Of a stretch of 64,000 nucleotides of DNA, positions 33,477-42,169 are shown piece after piece. The position numbers and the translations under genes were made by a program. Origin of the DNA: Thermoanaerobacterium thermosulfurigenes. GTDB taxonomy: Bacteria; Bacillota; Thermoanaerobacteria; Thermoanaerobacterales; Thermoanaerobacteraceae. The stretch covers positions 61,634 through 125,633 of the forward strand of contig NZ_JBPODR010000002.1 of the NCBI RefSeq assembly GCF_051201035.1. Reading direction: 5' to 3'. Each line of letters opens with the position of its first letter. Position 1 is the stretch's first letter. A model generated the notes under the pieces. The model worked only from the letters and a program-made list of their open reading frames with translations, was not told where the DNA came from and ran no database searches.

Positions 33477-34538
33477 TTATTTTATTCTTGACAATGTAAA
33501 CTTCACTTCACCCGCATTTGTCTCAACACTCACTAATTTATATTGTTTTAATGGACTTTCAAAATCCAAAACAGTATTGTAGTTTTTTATAATATTGTTT
33601 AAGTCTTCTCCCGTTATCTCCACACCTTTTACATTAATTGACGTAACGTTGAAATCAATTTTTCCATCATTCACCTTAAAATTTCCATATAAAGTATAAT
33701 TATCCCCATCAGATAAAGTAAATCCGCTATCATCGAATATGATCTTTACATTTTTCAATACATCATTATAATTGTCAATCATATTGCTTATTGATTCATC
33801 GCTAAATGATGCTGATACCGAATCAATTTGAATATCGAAGTTATCAGGCTGAAGGCTGTTCCAAGGCAGTTTTGAAATATTATTTAGCAAAAAATCAAGA
33901 GATGGTATGCCACTTTCCACCGATGCACTTATGTCTAATATTCTTTGGTAATCGTTAATTTGCTTTTTAATATTATCAAGCATTGCACTTTTTTCGCTTT
34001 CTAATTTATTTAAAGTCAAAATCGCATTTTTTTGTTCTTCTATTTTTTTCCTCAATTCATCTCTCTGATGGCTTAATACCTCTTCTTCAGTTTTTTTATT
34101 TTTTAAGAGGTAATTTATGTGATCTAATTTGCTGTAAAAGTAATTAGTAATTATATCTATGTATATCAATCTGTGCAAAAGCTCTGATGCGTTGTTTGAC
34201 ATCAGTAAAAGAGATAATATGGTGTTTGTACCATTCATGTACAAAAACCTAAACCAACTTTTTATATTATTTCTCTCGTTCACGATTTCTCTGCTTATGC
34301 TTGATATCTCTTTTTCCATTGAATCGATATGTTTTGTTGTATCTGTGATTTCAGAATTGAGTTTTTCCAATAAATTTGATGCTCTTACTTTTTCCATATC
34401 TAAATTAAATAGCTCAATTATGATTTTTTGTTCCTCAATCTGTGCATTTTTTAAATCTGATGCAGGGTCAGAATAAGTCGTCTTAATATTTGAAAACAGC
34501 AATAGAAATATCAAAAGTATTGACACGTATTTCTTCAT
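33477..34538 (-). CDS. Secreted coiled-coil protein, PcsB/CwlO-like N-terminus, unknown C-terminus
   Basis: Not assigned. It has 353 residues. A signal peptide (about 1-23, MKKYVSILLIFLLLFSN) is followed by a long two-part coiled coil (about 25-205) interrupted by WFRFLYMNGTNTILSLLLMSNNASELLHR, which resembles the hinge of PcsB/CwlO-type hydrolase regulators. Those proteins carry a CHAP or NlpC/P60 domain; here instead there is a beta-rich segment (about 235-353) of unknown fold with no catalytic motif. GGGGAGAAATT precedes the ATG. It lies downstream of comEA. Confidence 0.65.
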   Translation of the reverse strand: MKKYVSILLIFLLLFSNIKTTYSDPASDLKNAQIEEQKIIIELFNLDMEKVRASNLLEKLNSEITDTTKHIDSMEKEISSISREIVNERNNIKSWFRFLYMNGTNTILSLLLMSNNASELLHRLIYIDIITNYFYSKLDHINYLLKNKKTEEEVLSHQRDELRKKIEEQKNAILTLNKLESEKSAMLDNIKKQINDYQRILDISASVESGIPSLDFLLNNISKLPWNSLQPDNFDIQIDSVSASFSDESISNMIDNYNDVLKNVKIIFDDSGFTLSDGDNYTLYGNFKVNDGKIDFNVTSINVKGVEITGEDLNNIIKNYNTVLDFESPLKQYKLVSVETNAGEVKFTLSRIK

Positions 34539-34579
34539 AATTTCTCCCCATCATGTTCTATATGGAACAAATTTACATT

Positions 34580-35197
34580 TCAATTAACTGTTATCTTATC
34601 TTTTATTTGTTCAAAAAGCTTTGGCCCAATCCTTGAAACATTCATGATGTCCTCTATTCTTTGAAAATTGCCATGTTGCTCTCTAAAATCTATTATGCGC
34701 TGTGCAGTGACTTCGCCAATTCCCGGCAGTGTATCAAGCTCTTCTTTTGTAGCCGTATTGATATTTATCTTGCCATTTGGTGCATTAGAACTGCTGAATT
34801 TATCATTGGAAACATCATTTTCTCCTATTTTCGGCACTTTTATCATCTGCTCATCTTTTAACTTTTCAGCTAAATTTATATCTGAAAGATCTGCATCATC
34901 CAACGGCCCTCCTGCCAGTTTTATAGCATCATCGATTCTGTCACCTTCTTTCATAGTATATACCCCAGGCGATTTAACAAGACCAGTTACATACACTTTT
35001 ATTTCTTTGGACTTTTCATTTTCTATTGGTTCACCTGTATTGGAATTGTTTATTAAATTCTTATCGCTTTTAATGTTGACAATATCATCATTCTTTTGAG
35101 TTTTGCTTCTTTCAAAGACAAAATACCCCGTTAATAATGAAGCTATTATCAATAAAACAATAATTCCATATTGTTGACTTTTGGTTAATTTAAACAT
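34580..35197 (-). CDS. comEA: Competence protein ComEA (DNA receptor)
   Basis: Membrane-anchored DNA-binding protein for transformation. It has 205 residues: one N-terminal membrane helix (about 9-27), a linker, an SLBB domain (KVYVTGLVKSPGVYTMKEGDRIDDAIKLAGG, about 66-125) and C-terminal double helix-hairpin-helix (INTATKEELDTLPGIGEVTAQRIIDFR and VSRIGPKLFEQIKDKI). GAGGTGGAGT precedes the ATG. Together with comEC at 13644 it indicates a DNA-uptake system. Natural competence is inferred from this, not shown. Confidence 0.93.
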   Translation of the reverse strand: MFKLTKSQQYGIIVLLIIASLLTGYFVFERSKTQKNDDIVNIKSDKNLINNSNTGEPIENEKSKEIKVYVTGLVKSPGVYTMKEGDRIDDAIKLAGGPLDDADLSDINLAEKLKDEQMIKVPKIGENDVSNDKFSSSNAPNGKININTATKEELDTLPGIGEVTAQRIIDFREQHGNFQRIEDIMNVSRIGPKLFEQIKDKITVN

Positions 35198-35313
35198 ACT
35201 CCACCTCTTTCGATTTTGCTATATAAATATTTCTACATTTTTATATAAATTCCTTTTTAAATTTCATATTTTTTTGATATACTAAAATTATAAGCGTATA
35301 TGGAGGCAAAAGC

Positions 35314-36570
35314 ATGAAAAAAATAGTTTCTATTATTACGGTTATTATATTTTTGATTAATTTTATACCAAAAGTATATGGAATGGAAAATCCACCGCAA
35401 ATTGTAGGGCCTACAGCGGTACTGATGGATTTCACTACTGGTCAAGTCCTTTACGACAAAAATATGAATCAAAGAATGTATCCTGCCAGCACGACAAAAA
35501 TTTTAACAGCGATTATCGCCATTGAAAAAGGGAAATTAAATGATGTAGTAACTGTAAATGATGATGTCAAAAATATTGATGGAAATTCTATCTACCTTGT
35601 ACCGGGAGAAAAACTTACATTAGAGCAATTGCTTTATGCTATGCTTTTAGAGTCTGCTAATGATGCTGCAATTGCAGTAGCTGACCATATTGGTGGCAGC
35701 ATACAAGGATTTGCAAATTTGATGAATGAGAAGGCAAAAGAAATTGGTGCTAAAGACAGCCATTTTGTCAATCCAAATGGATTGCCAAATACTGAGCACT
35801 ACTCGACACCATATGATATGGCTTTGATAGCAAGGTATGCAATGAGAAATGCTACATTTAGAAAAATCGTAAGCACTATACATTATCAGATACCACCTAC
35901 TAACAAATTTGATAAGCCAAGAGATCTCTGGATTAGCAATAGATTAATAAAACCCACAAGCTTTCATTACGACGGGGCAGATGGGGTAAAAACGGGTTAC
36001 ACTATTGCCGCTAATCAAGTTTTTGTAGGATCTGCTACAAGAAATGGCCACAGATTGATATCTGTAATCATGGGTGATGAAGGTACAAACATATGGACAG
36101 ATACGATAAAATTGTTAAACTATGGTTTTAATAATTTTGATCTTGTAAATCCTTTAGAGCAGAATTCAATCGTAACATACGTAGATATTGGAAAGGTAAA
36201 GTTTAAGTTACCCCTTATTGCAAAAGACTCATTCTACTATGTAGTGCCAAAAGGACAAGAAAACAGTATTAAGTCATCTATTTCGGTCGATAAAAATATA
36301 AATGCACCTGTAAAGAAAGGCACTACGTTAGGCTCGATCAATTTCACTTTCAATGGTAAATACATTGGAAGTGTACCGCTTATAGCGGATGAGTCGGTTT
36401 ATAAAAATTACTTAGGAACATACTACAATGGAACTAAAACCACTGTAATGAAAGATTATAGCACAATCAGATCCTACGTTGAACTTTTTCTGGGGTTATT
36501 CATAGTGATGATATCAATTCTGCTGTGGCTAAGAAAAAGGGCAAAAAATAAATTTATCTTCATAAAATAA
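35314..36570 (+). CDS. dacF: D-alanyl-D-alanine carboxypeptidase (DacF-like, PBP5 family)
   Basis: Serine DD-peptidase that trims peptidoglycan stem peptides. It has 418 residues. A signal peptide (1-23) is followed by the catalytic S59-T-T-K62 (YPASTTKILTA), the SAN triad in LLESANDAAI and KTG in DGVKTGYTIAANQV. A PBP5-type C-terminal beta domain and a final membrane helix (about 388-407) plus basic tail anchor it. TGGAGGCAAAAGC precedes the ATG. DacF is favoured over DacA/DacB by the sporulation context only, so the symbol is tentative. Confidence 0.85.
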   Translation: MKKIVSIITVIIFLINFIPKVYGMENPPQIVGPTAVLMDFTTGQVLYDKNMNQRMYPASTTKILTAIIAIEKGKLNDVVTVNDDVKNIDGNSIYLVPGEKLTLEQLLYAMLLESANDAAIAVADHIGGSIQGFANLMNEKAKEIGAKDSHFVNPNGLPNTEHYSTPYDMALIARYAMRNATFRKIVSTIHYQIPPTNKFDKPRDLWISNRLIKPTSFHYDGADGVKTGYTIAANQVFVGSATRNGHRLISVIMGDEGTNIWTDTIKLLNYGFNNFDLVNPLEQNSIVTYVDIGKVKFKLPLIAKDSFYYVVPKGQENSIKSSISVDKNINAPVKKGTTLGSINFTFNGKYIGSVPLIADESVYKNYLGTYYNGTKTTVMKDYSTIRSYVELFLGLFIVMISILLWLRKRAKNKFIFIK

Positions 36571-36592
36571 AAAGGGTGAACAACCCTTTTTT
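36570..36592. terminator. Bidirectional terminator dacF / DUF362 gene
   Basis: 8-bp stem AAAAGGGT / ACCCTTTT with a 5-nt loop and T-runs in both directions, between convergent stops. Confidence 0.85.
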
Positions 36593-37727
36593 ATCTATAA
36601 AACAACTTTGCAATCGATGGCTTTTTTATGCTTACTGCTTTATGAGGACACAGCTCTTGACAGCAAAAACACCTAATACACGCTTTAAGGTCGACAATTG
36701 GCTTGCTTTCAACCATTTTTAACGCTTTAGGAGGGCAATTGGTTACACATATTCCACAGCTTTTACATGCATCATGATCAAAGACTGGATATGGTTTAAC
36801 ATGTCTATCTAAATATCTAACCAAAAATTTTGGAATCTTTTCAGTCACGCTAAAACCTCTTAATGTAGGTATATCAAAATCATCTATTTTTATATCTTCT
36901 ATATTCATACCTGCGATTTTTATATCTTCCATATGACCCAAACCACGTCTTTGAGCCATAAAAACTGTTGGCACATCTTGATGCTTCAAACCGATAATTG
37001 ACGTAGCTACTGTATCAAGGGCAAAAACATCATCCGATGAAATAATTAATCCAACTTTTTTTGGACGTCCAGCAGACGGACCATTTCCTTCCATTGCAAC
37101 TACAGCATCCATTATCGTCAATACTGGCTTTAAAATTGTATTTATGTCGATCAACATATCTGCAAAGTCTTTCACATCCGGCATTGAAAGGTGATAACCA
37201 GCTTTTACAAGCCCTGGTATAGCACCAAACTGATTCTTTACAGCTCCCGTATAAACTGTCAAACCATGTGTCTTCAATTTTGGCATTGACACAATAGCAT
37301 CACATTCCATAAGTGCTTTCATGAATGTAGCTTGTTTGATAATCTTTCCATCCGGTATTTTTACTTCTACTTCTTCTGTGTCATAATTTAATTCAGCACC
37401 AGTTCTTGCTGCAACATCTGCCATGCCTGTCGATTCATAAATCGACTTTAAAGCTCTATAAGAAAAAGGCCCTGCTGGACTATCACCTATGATAGGTATA
37501 GCTCCAATTGCTTTAATAGCATTTGCAACTGCTTCAACTATTGAAGGATGTGTCGTTACAGCATCATCAGGTCTATTTTTCTTTAAAAGATTTGCCTTAA
37601 GAAAGACTCTCTGTCCTTTTTTTATGTATTTCTCAAGTCCACCAAGATTTTTAAAAGAATTTTCCAATGCAACCTTTACATCATTTTGGGAATAAGAAGA
37701 ACAATTTTCAATAGATACGGTATACAA
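36591..37727 (-). CDS. DUF362 protein with C-terminal 2[4Fe-4S] ferredoxin domain
   Basis: Function unknown. It has 378 residues from the TTG at 37727, which has AAAGGTGG at 8 nt; a GTG four codons upstream overlaps that ribosome site. The DUF362 domain (about 30-290) has VFLKANLLKKNRPDDAVTTHP and VSMPKLKTHGLTVYTGAVKN. The C-terminal ferredoxin carries CKSCGICVTNCPPKAL and CIRCFCCQELCPHKAV. Proteins of this type are common in anaerobes and are presumed redox proteins. It lies downstream of the YheO-type regulator in the same orientation. Confidence 0.8.
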   Translation of the reverse strand: MYTVSIENCSSYSQNDVKVALENSFKNLGGLEKYIKKGQRVFLKANLLKKNRPDDAVTTHPSIVEAVANAIKAIGAIPIIGDSPAGPFSYRALKSIYESTGMADVAARTGAELNYDTEEVEVKIPDGKIIKQATFMKALMECDAIVSMPKLKTHGLTVYTGAVKNQFGAIPGLVKAGYHLSMPDVKDFADMLIDINTILKPVLTIMDAVVAMEGNGPSAGRPKKVGLIISSDDVFALDTVATSIIGLKHQDVPTVFMAQRRGLGHMEDIKIAGMNIEDIKIDDFDIPTLRGFSVTEKIPKFLVRYLDRHVKPYPVFDHDACKSCGICVTNCPPKALKMVESKPIVDLKACIRCFCCQELCPHKAVSIKKPSIAKLFYR

Positions 37728-37806
37728 GATATACGCCACCTTTAAAAATATATTTTAGACCAAAATATTAAAGGAATGCAGCTTATGCACATTCCTATAA
37801 TCAATT

Positions 37807-38463
37807 TTAATATTTGCCAAGGTCATCCCCTACTCTTATTTCATCAAGGTAATTGTATATGGTATATCTGGATACGCACAGTATTTTTGCAACATAGTCT
37901 ATCGCACCTCTTATTAAGAAAGTGCCTTTAGCATCTAACATTTTCACCATATTGACTTTTTCCTCTTTAGACATAAAGTTGACAGGTTTCCCGTAATTCT
38001 CTATTGTAGTGTTTACAATGTTCTCTAAAACTTCGTTTACGCTTCCTCCATAAGGCTCAGCAGGAGCTTCTTCCCCATCGCTTATCTCACAGAGATCTTC
38101 TAACGTGTTCTTAACCATTATATATTCTGAAATGTCAATATTTATGCACAAACATCCTATCGGTCTTCCAGCATCATCTTTAATGTATACAATGGTAGAT
38201 TTTAGAATCTTTCCATCTCTTCCTTTAGTTTTGAAATTGACTTCGTTGTCAGTTTTATTTGCCTTAAGCGATTTTAGAATAGCTTCTGGTATAGGGTTTC
38301 CAATCTCTCTGCCTGTAATATGTCCATTTCCAACAGCAATTGCAGAACTTTGCAAATTTGAAAAATCATAAAGAACGACTTCACAATTCTTGCCAAACGT
38401 TTTGGCGATGCTATCTACAACTGGTATAAAATTTTTTAATAGTGGATGTACTTTTATAGGCAC
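37807..38463 (-). CDS. YheO-type PAS/HTH transcriptional regulator
   Basis: Two-domain regulator of 218 residues. The N-terminal YheO-like PAS domain (about 10-115; VDSIAKTFGKNCEVVLYD, GREIGNPIPEA, IGCLCINIDIS) and the C-terminal HTH (about 170-215; GAIDYVAKILCVSRYTIYNYLDEI) match the PAS_6/HTH_22 pair. The GTG start follows GGGGGGATATAA. The ligand is unknown. It may control the DUF362 gene 80 bp downstream. Confidence 0.85.
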   Translation of the reverse strand: MPIKVHPLLKNFIPVVDSIAKTFGKNCEVVLYDFSNLQSSAIAVGNGHITGREIGNPIPEAILKSLKANKTDNEVNFKTKGRDGKILKSTIVYIKDDAGRPIGCLCINIDISEYIMVKNTLEDLCEISDGEEAPAEPYGGSVNEVLENIVNTTIENYGKPVNFMSKEEKVNMVKMLDAKGTFLIRGAIDYVAKILCVSRYTIYNYLDEIRVGDDLGKY

Positions 38464-38541
38464 TTATATCCCCCCCTAAAACTTCAAATATAAATTAAAC
38501 TAATTTAAAGATTAAATAATTTATTGAATACAAGATTACAA

Positions 38542-38578
38542 AAAAACCTCCCTGCCTTCTCTGCAGGCCACGGAGGTT
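38542..38578 (-). terminator. Terminator of the nadD-yqeK-rsfS transcript
   Basis: Minus-strand stem AAACCTCC/GGGAGGTTT with an inner GCCTGC/GCAGG pairing, followed by T7, about 20 bp after the rsfS stop. Confidence 0.85.
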
Positions 38579-38596
38579 TATATTAAATTCATTATA

Positions 38597-38959
38597 CTAA
38601 TCTGATAAAGCATTGTCAAGAGCTATTTCTTTGGCATCACCCCAAAGCCTTTCCAACGAGTAAAAGCTTCTTTCATCTTTAGTAAAAATATGAACTACAA
38701 TACTGCCGTAATCCATCAATATCCACGTAGCCGAATTGTAACCTTCTATGTGATTTACATATACGCCATCTTCAGCAAGCTTTTCTGAAATTTCATCACA
38801 TAGAGATTTTACATGAGTTGTAGACGTGCCACTGGCAATCACAAAATAATCGGCAACCGTAGTAAGCTCTCCTACATATAGTCCTTTAATATCAAGTGCT
38901 TTTTTATCATCAAGTATCTTTAAAATTTTTAATGTTATATCGGTGCTCTTCTTATCCAA
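38597..38959 (-). CDS. rsfS: Ribosomal silencing factor RsfS
   Basis: Binds ribosomal protein L14 and blocks subunit joining under starvation. It has 120 residues from a TTG at 38959, with GGAGG 7 nt upstream; an ATG 18 bp earlier lies before that site. The core AFDIKGLYVGELTTVADYFVIASGTS-like region (here ALDIKGLYVG...) and DYGSIVVHIFTKDERSFYSLERLW are typical. It is last in nadD-yqeK-rsfS, a conserved order. Confidence 0.95.
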   Translation of the reverse strand: MDKKSTDITLKILKILDDKKALDIKGLYVGELTTVADYFVIASGTSTTHVKSLCDEISEKLAEDGVYVNHIEGYNSATWILMDYGSIVVHIFTKDERSFYSLERLWGDAKEIALDNALSD

Positions 38960-38986
38960 TGTTGTACCTCCAAACATAAAATTTTA

Positions 38987-39559
38987 TCAAATATATTTTG
39001 TCTTTATTATCATATCGTTGCGAGCAATTACTGTTTTCTGATATAAAAGCTGTCCTTTATCGATCACATATTTTATTGTTTCGTCTAATGCCATGATCAC
39101 TGCTTCATCAAGGTTTTTATATGCCGCCTCTCTCAAGTCTTCTACTCCATCAAAATTTCTGTTTGGCTCTATATAATCAGCTAAAAATATTATCTTATCC
39201 AAAAGCGTCATATCTCTATCTCCGGTAGTATGAAGCATTATGGCACGTTTTATTTCATCGTCATGTATGCCAAAGTAGTCTTCTATCATATATCCTCCAA
39301 CAGGTCCGTGAAGCAAATATGGCGATTTTTCTAAGATATCATCTATTTGAATTCCGTACTTATTTGCTAAGGCAACAAGCTCGTCTTCTCTAAGGTTTTT
39401 TGCGCAGTCATGAAGTAATCCGGCAATTTTTGCCTTTTCAACATCTGCACCGTATCTTACAGCCAATTTTTCAGACGTCTCCATAACACCTAATGAATGA
39501 TTAAATCTCTCACCACTTAATAATTTTTTCAATTTATCAGCAAAAAATTCAAAGTCCAC
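38987..39559 (-). CDS. yqeK: HD-domain phosphohydrolase YqeK (Ap4A hydrolase-like)
   Basis: HD-superfamily protein of 190 residues; YqeK homologues are known as symmetrical diadenosine tetraphosphatases. The GTG at 39559 is chosen because GAGAGG in the end of nadD lies 8 nt upstream; the nadD stop is only 4 bp before it. Metal-binding motif GLLHDCAKN with upstream His in RFNHSLGVMETS and downstream HGPVGGYM, IMLHTTGD and LADYIEPNR are visible. Confidence 0.92.
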   Translation of the reverse strand: MDFEFFADKLKKLLSGERFNHSLGVMETSEKLAVRYGADVEKAKIAGLLHDCAKNLREDELVALANKYGIQIDDILEKSPYLLHGPVGGYMIEDYFGIHDDEIKRAIMLHTTGDRDMTLLDKIIFLADYIEPNRNFDGVEDLREAAYKNLDEAVIMALDETIKYVIDKGQLLYQKTVIARNDMIIKTKYI

Positions 39560-39563
39560 AATA

Positions 39564-40187
39564 TCAACCTCTCTTATAAAGTCCAGCTTTTTCAATGTAT
39601 CTTTCTACAGACTCTGGCAACAAATACTTGATTGGTCTGCCTTCAAATACCCTATTGCGTATGTCTGTGGATGATATGGCTAATGACGGCACAGTTACCT
39701 GAAATATTTCTTTATCGTATATTCTCTTGATATATTCGATCTTTTCGCTTATGCTATCACCTGCATAACCTGGCCTTGTGGCAGCAACAAAATTGCACAT
39801 CTTTAAAAGCTCTTCGGCGTTTTTCCATGTTAAAATCTCTAGTATAGCATCAGCACCTGTTATGAAAAATATCTGTGTTTCTTCTCCGTATATATTTTTA
39901 AATTCTTTTAGCGTATCAATAGTATATGTGTATCCTTCCCTATCTATCTCAATAGCAGATACTTCAAAATATGGATTTGTAACGGTAGCAAGAATCGTCA
40001 TCAAATACCTTATTTTTTTATCAGTAATGTTTCTCTTGACTTTATGTGGCGGATTGCCTGACGGGACAAATATAACTTTGTCCAAATTAAATTGATCTCT
40101 GACAGCCTCCGCTGTAACAAGGTGGCCGAAATGTATTGGATCAAAAGTACCACCCATAATGCCAATCCTTTGTAATTTATTAGTCAT
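39564..40187 (-). CDS. nadD: Nicotinate-nucleotide adenylyltransferase
   Basis: Makes deamido-NAD from nicotinate mononucleotide and ATP. It has 207 residues. The HxGH-type motif GIMGGTFDPIHFGHLVTAE, the VPSGNPPHK block and the C-terminal ISSTDIRNRVFEGRPIKYLLP (ISxTxxR) are intact. GGAGGATATTTAG precedes the ATG. It is the first gene of nadD-yqeK-rsfS and has its own promoter. Confidence 0.96.
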   Translation of the reverse strand: MTNKLQRIGIMGGTFDPIHFGHLVTAEAVRDQFNLDKVIFVPSGNPPHKVKRNITDKKIRYLMTILATVTNPYFEVSAIEIDREGYTYTIDTLKEFKNIYGEETQIFFITGADAILEILTWKNAEELLKMCNFVAATRPGYAGDSISEKIEYIKRIYDKEIFQVTVPSLAISSTDIRNRVFEGRPIKYLLPESVERYIEKAGLYKRG

Positions 40188-40232
40188 CTAAATATCCTCC
40201 ACTTGAAATTCAAAAACAATTTTCATACGTAA

Positions 40233-40261
40233 ATTATACAATAATAAACTTTTAGAGACAA
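40233..40261 (-). promoter_or_regulatory. nadD operon promoter
   Basis: Minus-strand TTGTCT (40256-40261), 17-nt spacer, TATAAT (40233-40238). Confidence 0.7.
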
Positions 40262-40283
40262 TATTGGATAAACAGCATATCTT

Positions 40284-41555
40284 TTATTCATAATACTCGA
40301 ATACAAAATCCCTAACATTTATCGCATCTCCATCTTTAAATCCTTTTTCTTTAAGCATATCTATCACACCTGACTTTTTTAATATCATTTCAAAATATCT
40401 AAGTGAATTTTCATCTTGAAGATTTACTCTTTTCAACAATCTATCTATTTTCGTTCCACTTAAATAGTAAACGCCATCTTTTATTTCAATTTCAACAGTT
40501 TCATCTTCCTTTGGCATATTGTAGATAATGACGTCTTCTGTATTTTCCTCAACATCTACCTTAAACTTGTCAAGCATCTCTATCGTCTTATCAAGAAGTC
40601 CGTCAATACCATCACCTGTCATAGCAGATATTTTAAAGACATCATATCCAAGATTTTTCATCTTTGCAATGAGATCATCTAAATTAATCGATGACGGATC
40701 AACTGCATCTATTTTATTTAAAACAGCAATTTGCGGAATTTCTTTTAATCTGTCACTGTACAAATACATTTCATCATTTATTTTCTTAAAATCGTCTATA
40801 GGATCCGACATCGGATCTGATACATCCACAATGTGCAATATCAACTTTGTCCTCTCAATATGCTTTAAAAAGTCATATCCAAGACCTTCACCTTTATGGG
40901 CGCCTTCAATAAGTCCTGGTATATCAGCCATGACAAAAGACTTTCCTTTATGGTATACGACACCTAAATTGGGATATAAGGTTGTAAATGGGTAATTTGC
41001 TATTTTAGGCCTTGCATTTGTACATGACGCAAGCAATGTTGACTTACCAGCATTAGGAAATCCAACAAGACCTACATCTGCTAATAACTTTAGCTCTAAT
41101 CTCACATAAAGCTCTTTGCCTTCCTCGCCGCTTTCTGCAAATCTTGGAGTTTTTAAAGTTGCTGAAGCAAATTTTGCATTTCCTCTTCCGCCTCTGCCAC
41201 CCCTCAAAACTATAGCTTTTTGCCCAGATTTTGCAAGATCTGCTATCAACTCATTGGTGTCATCCCTTATTATTTGAGTTCCAGCAGGAACTTTAATAAT
41301 AAGATCATCACCATCTTTGCCGTATTTGTTATTTCCGCTGCCATTTTCACCACTTTCTGCAACGTACTTTCTTTTGTATTTAAAGTCCATCAAAGTAGAA
41401 ATATTAGGATCGGTAATAAATATCACATCACCACCTTTTCCTCCATCACCACCGTCAGGACCACCATACGCTACGTATTTTTCTCTCCTAAATGATATAA
41501 CACCATTTCCACCATTTCCCGACTTTATATAAATTTTCGCACTGTCTATAAACAC
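40284..41555 (-). CDS. obgE: GTPase ObgE/CgtA
   Basis: Ribosome-assembly and stress GTPase. It has 423 residues from the GTG at 41555, giving MFIDSAKIYIKSGNGGNGV, the usual Obg start. The glycine-rich OBG fold (1-158) precedes the G domain (VGFPNAGKSTLL, DIPGLIEG, NKIDAVD) and an OCT domain (about 345-423). It ends the rplU-prp-rpmA-Spo0B-like-obgE run, matching Bacillus order. Confidence 0.96.
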   Translation of the reverse strand: MFIDSAKIYIKSGNGGNGVISFRREKYVAYGGPDGGDGGKGGDVIFITDPNISTLMDFKYKRKYVAESGENGSGNNKYGKDGDDLIIKVPAGTQIIRDDTNELIADLAKSGQKAIVLRGGRGGRGNAKFASATLKTPRFAESGEEGKELYVRLELKLLADVGLVGFPNAGKSTLLASCTNARPKIANYPFTTLYPNLGVVYHKGKSFVMADIPGLIEGAHKGEGLGYDFLKHIERTKLILHIVDVSDPMSDPIDDFKKINDEMYLYSDRLKEIPQIAVLNKIDAVDPSSINLDDLIAKMKNLGYDVFKISAMTGDGIDGLLDKTIEMLDKFKVDVEENTEDVIIYNMPKEDETVEIEIKDGVYYLSGTKIDRLLKRVNLQDENSLRYFEMILKKSGVIDMLKEKGFKDGDAINVRDFVFEYYE

Positions 41556-41574
41556 ATCATCACCCACTTTAAAT

Positions 41575-41805
41575 TTATTTCTCTTCTATCTTATTTTTAA
41601 TAAAATTCATGATACTATCCATATCGCTATTAAATACATTGCGCTCATTGTTGCACTCATCAATGATTTTTTGAATGTAGTCATAAATCTTATCAGACTT
41701 ACCAAGCTGTGCATATCCTAGCAAAACTTGCAGGTCATTTATGTACTCATGCCTTTTTAAATTTATGTATTTTATCAACAATTCATCTTCACATTTAGAC
41801 ACCAA
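41575..41805 (-). CDS. Spo0B-like single-domain protein (SPOB_a dimerisation domain only)
   Basis: 76 residues with the Spo0B/DHp helical hairpin: KRHEYINDLQVLLGYAQLGK carries the phospho-accepting His and the conserved Asn-x-Leu-Gln, and a second helix KIYDYIQKIIDECNNE follows. The ATPase-like C-terminal domain of full Spo0B (about 190 residues in Bacillus) is absent. The TTG at 41805 follows AAGGAGCTGATA; the next codon GTG is an alternative. It lies exactly between rpmA and obgE, the spo0B position in Bacillus. It is either a functional phosphotransferase domain or an evolutionary relic. Confidence 0.75.
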   Translation of the reverse strand: MVSKCEDELLIKYINLKRHEYINDLQVLLGYAQLGKSDKIYDYIQKIIDECNNERNVFNSDMDSIMNFIKNKIEEK

Positions 41806-41865
41806 TATCAGCTCCTTAAGCTAAATATTCGATTTACCTATATTATACCATACATTCCATTATAA

Positions 41866-41891
41866 AAAAGAAAATCCCGGCTTATGCCAGG
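41866..41891 (-). terminator. Terminator after rpmA
   Basis: 6-bp stem CCTGGC / GCCGGG (one G-U) with an ATAA loop, then a T-rich run on the minus strand. It overlaps the rpmA stop and may reduce transcription into the Spo0B-like gene and obgE. Confidence 0.65.
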
Positions 41892-42169
41892 ACTTCTTTC
41901 CTTTTCTCATATACGCTTACCTGTTTTTTGTCTTTGCCTTTTCTCTCAAATGTTACATATCCGTCAATTAATGCAAACAGAGTGTCATCTTTTCCTCTGC
42001 CCACATTAGCACCTGGATGAATCTTTGTACCTCTTTGCCTTACAAGAATGTTTCCTGCTAAGACAAACTGTCCATCAGCTCTTTTTACGCCAAGCCTTTT
42101 TGCCTCGCTATCACGTCCATTACGGGTACTTCCCATACCTTTTTTATGAGCAAATAATTGCAGTTTCAT
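41882..42169 (-). CDS. rpmA: 50S ribosomal protein L27
   Basis: L27 reaches toward the peptidyl-transferase centre. It has 95 residues. The N-terminus MKLQLFAHKKGMGSTRNGRDS has the short pre-sequence found in Firmicutes, which the protease Prp is known to remove near the Phe-Ala pair. Prp is encoded immediately upstream, overlapping by 4 bp. The remainder (AKRLGVKRADGQFVLAGNILVRQRGTK) is typical. Confidence 0.97.
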   Translation of the reverse strand: MKLQLFAHKKGMGSTRNGRDSEAKRLGVKRADGQFVLAGNILVRQRGTKIHPGANVGRGKDDTLFALIDGYVTFERKGKDKKQVSVYEKRKEVLA

